Of a stretch of DNA of 64,000 nt, positions 61,687 to 64,000 are shown piece after piece; the stretch's first letter is position 1, and every line of letters starts with the position of its first letter. The DNA is from Arthrobacter liuii (lineage in GTDB: Bacteria; Actinomycetota; Actinomycetes; Actinomycetales; Micrococcaceae): assembly GCF_014639275.1 (NCBI RefSeq), contig NZ_BMFW01000009.1, forward strand, positions 62,001 to 126,000, in the 5' to 3' direction. The notes under the pieces are model-generated. The model worked only from the letters and a program-made list of their open reading frames with translations. It was not told where the DNA came from and did not search any database. Both the position numbers and the translations under genes were made by a program.

Positions 61687-62337
61687 TCAGCCCGCCACTG
61701 CCGGAAGCTTGGCCACCCGGACGGGCCGCCCGTCGTCGTCAAACCTCGCACCCGCGCCCAACTGGATGAAGCGCACGGTCCGTGCCACCCGGGCCTCGAG
61801 TTCGGCGGGCTCGTCGCTGCCCCTCGCCGCGCTGGAGGACAGCGTGCCCAGGATCAACTGGGACTGCTGGCCAACATCCGCCACCGGCAGGTACCCCTGC
61901 TCCATGCCGTCACTCAGGATGCCCCGCAGAAGGACGCTCAGCTCACCCACGTGGTCGGAGAGCTTGGCAAAGGACGACGGCGAAAGCACCGCCCCCATGG
62001 CAGGTCCCGGCGGGAGGTGGCGTCGGCTGAGGTCAACCACCTGGGCGCGGACGTACAGGGCCAGCCGCTCCACCGGGTTCTCCAGGCGGCTCAGCGATTC
62101 GCGCAGGTCGGAGAGGAACTTCTCGGTCTCATCAAGGGCGTAGGAGATCAGGAGTTCTTCGATGTCCGCGTAGTAGTTGTAGACGGCGGTGCGGCCCACT
62201 CCCGCGTGCCGGGCCACGTCAGTCATGGTCAGTCCCGGAAGGCCGTGGGTGAACAGGAGTTCACCAAAAGCGGTGAGGATACGGCGCTGGGTGTCCGCGC
62301 GTTGTTCGGCATTGCTGGCCGCTGAAATCCTTGGCAT
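61687..62337 (-). CDS. TetR family transcriptional regulator
   Basis: This 216-residue repressor-type regulator has the N-terminal helix-turn-helix LTMTDVARHAGVGRTAVYNY and a helical ligand-binding domain. The start ATG 62337 lies 3 bp from a palindrome at 62341-62361 that is likely its operator. The DsbA-like gene upstream on the same strand may or may not be a target. Confidence 0.92.
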   Translation of the reverse strand: MPRISAASNAEQRADTQRRILTAFGELLFTHGLPGLTMTDVARHAGVGRTAVYNYYADIEELLISYALDETEKFLSDLRESLSRLENPVERLALYVRAQVVDLSRRHLPPGPAMGAVLSPSSFAKLSDHVGELSVLLRGILSDGMEQGYLPVADVGQQSQLILGTLSSSAARGSDEPAELEARVARTVRFIQLGAGARFDDDGRPVRVAKLPAVAG

Positions 62338-62340
62338 ACA

Positions 62341-62361
62341 GACACTTTACCGCTAAGTGTC
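62341..62361. promoter_or_regulatory. TetR operator candidate
   Basis: GACACTT (62341-62347) and AAGTGTC (62355-62361) are perfect inverted half-sites spaced by 7 nt, directly upstream of the TetR start. This suggests autorepression. Confidence 0.65.
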
Positions 62362-62372
62362 AGTAAAAGGTG

Positions 62373-63071
62373 CTAGACCGCGCAGCCGTCTGGACCGCAG
62401 GCTTCAGCCTGGGCGGAATTGACCAGGACCAGGGGGTTGGCCTCCTGCCATGCCTGGTTGAGGGCGGCGCCGAACGTCTCGGTGGGCTGGGCGCCGGACA
62501 GCCCGAACTTGCGGTCGATCACGAAGAAGGGGACCCCGCTGATTCCCAGGCCTTGGGCCTCCTGGAAGTCGAACCGGACCTCGGCCGAGTACTTGTCCGT
62601 GGTGAAGAGTTCCTCCACCTCGGCGGCAGGCAGGCCCAGGTCGTTGCCGAGGGAGGACAGGTAGTCCCTGCTGCCGATGTCCTTGCCGTGCTCAAAGTGG
62701 TCGCTGAGCAGGCGCTCCTTGGCCGCGTCCTGCCTGCCGTGCGCCGCCGCAAGATGGATCAGGCGGTGTGCGGTGAAGCTGTTGGCCACCACCACTTTGT
62801 CGAAGCGGTAGTCCAGGCCTTCGCCCTTGGCCTGCTGGGCCACATGCTCGAACATCTGCGAGACCTGCTGGGCCGGCATGCCCTTGCGGCTGCTCAGGTA
62901 TTCCAGTTCGGTCCCGTCGTAGTGTTCCGGGAGCGTCGGGTCCAGCTGGTAGCTCCGCCACACAACGTCCACGGCGTCACGGTGGGGGAATGCCGCCAAA
63001 GCGGCCTCGAACCGGCGCTTGCCAATGTAGCACCACGGGCACGCAACATCTGACCAGATCTCAATCTTCAT
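62373..63071 (-). CDS. DsbA family oxidoreductase (FrnE-like)
   Basis: This thioredoxin-fold protein of 232 residues has active-site CPWC (Cys11, Cys14) in WSDVACPWCYIGKRRFE, the cis-Pro region GVPFFVIDRKFGLSGAQP and a helical insertion. It has no signal peptide, so it is a cytoplasmic FrnE/2-hydroxychromene-isomerase-like disulfide protein. The C-terminus carries a further Cys pair (EACGPDGC). Confidence 0.92.
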   Translation of the reverse strand: MKIEIWSDVACPWCYIGKRRFEAALAAFPHRDAVDVVWRSYQLDPTLPEHYDGTELEYLSSRKGMPAQQVSQMFEHVAQQAKGEGLDYRFDKVVVANSFTAHRLIHLAAAHGRQDAAKERLLSDHFEHGKDIGSRDYLSSLGNDLGLPAAEVEELFTTDKYSAEVRFDFQEAQGLGISGVPFFVIDRKFGLSGAQPTETFGAALNQAWQEANPLVLVNSAQAEACGPDGCAV

Positions 63072-63289
63072 GTCCTGAACAACTTGCGGGCACCGGCCCC
63101 TATTCCGGGAGCCGCTATGAGATGCCGCACATGCGGGTCTTGTGGCCGGAGCAATCCTGGGGAATAGTCAGATCAGAGCCCAAGCAGAGGGCCCTTTCAA
63201 AGCTCAAAGCACTGCGGCGGACGAAGACGCGCGGTGAAGTATCGCCCGGCCAGCTGGGGAGCCCGGCCTGTCAAACCTGGGAGCCAGGA

Positions 63290-64000
63290 ATGCGGATTGG
63301 ACTTGTAACAGGGCCGTGGATTCCGGTTCCACCGGCAACATACGGTGGAACCGAAAGAGTGGTGGACACGCTGGCCAGGGGCTTCGCAGCAGCCGGGCAT
63401 GAGGTGCTGCTGGCGGCACCGGCAGACAGCACGTGTCCGGTGCAGCTCGTCCCCGGGATGCGTCCCACGGACTACGGCGGACTGGGTACCACCATTTCCG
63501 AGCTCAGCCACGTGGTCAGGGCCTATGAGGGGCTTCAGGACGTGGACATCATCCACGACCACACCCTGGCGGGCCCCCTGTACCTGCACCGGCCGCCCGG
63601 CGTGCCGGTGGCCACGACCATCCACGGCCCCCTCCACGACCAGGCCGCTGACATCTACCGTGCCGTTGCCAGGAAGGGCGCTGTCATCGCCATTTCAAGG
63701 GACCAGGCCTCGCATGCCCCCGACGTGCCCGTTACCCGCGTGATCCACCACGGCATGGACCTTTCCGCGGTTCCGGTGGGGACCGGCAGCGGCGGTTACC
63801 TGTGCTTCGTGGGTCGGTCGTCCCCTGACAAGGGACTCGTTGAGGCCATCACCATCGCGCGGCAGGCCGGACTGCACCTCAAGATCGCAGTCAAGATGCG
63901 GGAGCCGGACGAGGTCCGCTACTTCCGGGATGTCATAGAACCGATGCTGGGCCCCAACGAGGACTTCGTGGGCGAGGTGGACGACGCCACGAAATACCGG
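63290..64000 (+). CDS. glycosyltransferase family 4 (C-terminus beyond window)
   Basis: Translating from ATG 63290 (GGGAG upstream) gives 237 residues that run off the right edge. The N-terminal GT-B domain shows LVTGPWIPVPPATYGGTERV and DIIHDHTLAG. The second domain begins GYLCFVGRSSPDKGLVEAI, the donor-binding start of GT4 enzymes. It likely transfers a sugar from a nucleotide sugar to a lipid, polymer or small acceptor. The 218 bp upstream contain no other gene that I see. Confidence 0.9.
   Translation, partial: MRIGLVTGPWIPVPPATYGGTERVVDTLARGFAAAGHEVLLAAPADSTCPVQLVPGMRPTDYGGLGTTISELSHVVRAYEGLQDVDIIHDHTLAGPLYLHRPPGVPVATTIHGPLHDQAADIYRAVARKGAVIAISRDQASHAPDVPVTRVIHHGMDLSAVPVGTGSGGYLCFVGRSSPDKGLVEAITIARQAGLHLKIAVKMREPDEVRYFRDVIEPMLGPNEDFVGEVDDATKYR

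Overview
The window is high-GC actinobacterial chromosome, most likely from Arthrobacter/Pseudarthrobacter (Micrococcaceae). The basis is gene content and style: ANTAR-type regulators, split PurS/PurQ/PurL, a short SRP RNA beside dnaX, DUF3151/DUF1990/DUF503 proteins, many 4-nt ATGA overlaps, start codons directly behind TANNNT boxes, and long GC-rich hairpins between genes. I saw no rRNA, IS transposase, prophage or CRISPR array. It looks like core chromosome with a few worn-down genes and two unusual inserted-looking cassettes.

Layout. 1-5609: an alpha-glucoside uptake and hydrolysis locus (GH13 glucosidase cut by the left edge, binding protein, two permeases, a small membrane protein, LacI regulator) with a LacI-type operator in the divergent promoter. 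5645-7370: an unknown protein and exonuclease III. 7532-10441: three genes fitting valine/acyl-CoA breakdown. 10478-11650: decayed genes (a DedA gene with an in-frame TAG, a TipAS fragment). 11766-15864: cspA, then a thiolase/CoA-transferase operon with a divergent IclR regulator and the remnant of an AtoE-type transporter. 15968-22327: nadE, a flavin monooxygenase whose frame runs without a stop into pyrE, a GAF-ANTAR regulator, a STAS-like protein, a Tat-exported hydrolase and a HAD phosphatase. 22380-25751: a TrmH-type methyltransferase, nuclease cassette A, class II aldolase and DUF3151. 25823-30788: a possible uracil-DNA glycosylase relative, a MetE-like protein, a truncated M14 carboxypeptidase and purA. 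31059-35699: an ECF-type sigma factor with a membrane partner, then small conserved genes. 35706-36831: nuclease cassette B. 36835-40167: purSQL. 40873-45894: a large secreted subtilase facing an operon with two subtilisin-inhibitor (SSI-like) proteins. 45972-49333: MarR, two tiny related proteins, aspartokinase, recR. 49397-53450: dnaX, SRP RNA, tRNA-Ser(GGA). 53530-64000: MpaB-like oxygenase, secreted M23 peptidase, glutathione peroxidase, phosphodiesterase, Stealth phosphotransferase, HAD hydrolase, LytR_C protein, TetR, DsbA/FrnE protein and a glycosyltransferase cut by the right edge.

The most unusual signal is a pair of paralogous genes (23185-24123 and 35823-36764) with a wing-helix-like N-terminus and a DUF559/Vsr-like nuclease C-terminus. 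Each is bracketed by two copies of a roughly 60-bp stem-loop. The two copies match each other within a locus (55/63 and 51/60 identical) but differ between loci. In both, the same box TGTGGATAAC (complement of a perfect TTATCCACA DnaA-box 9-mer) lies between the left stem-loop and the start codon. The repeat-to-repeat periods are 1048 and 1056 bp. This may be an undescribed hairpin-bounded nuclease element or a nuclease that duplicates its stem-loop target.
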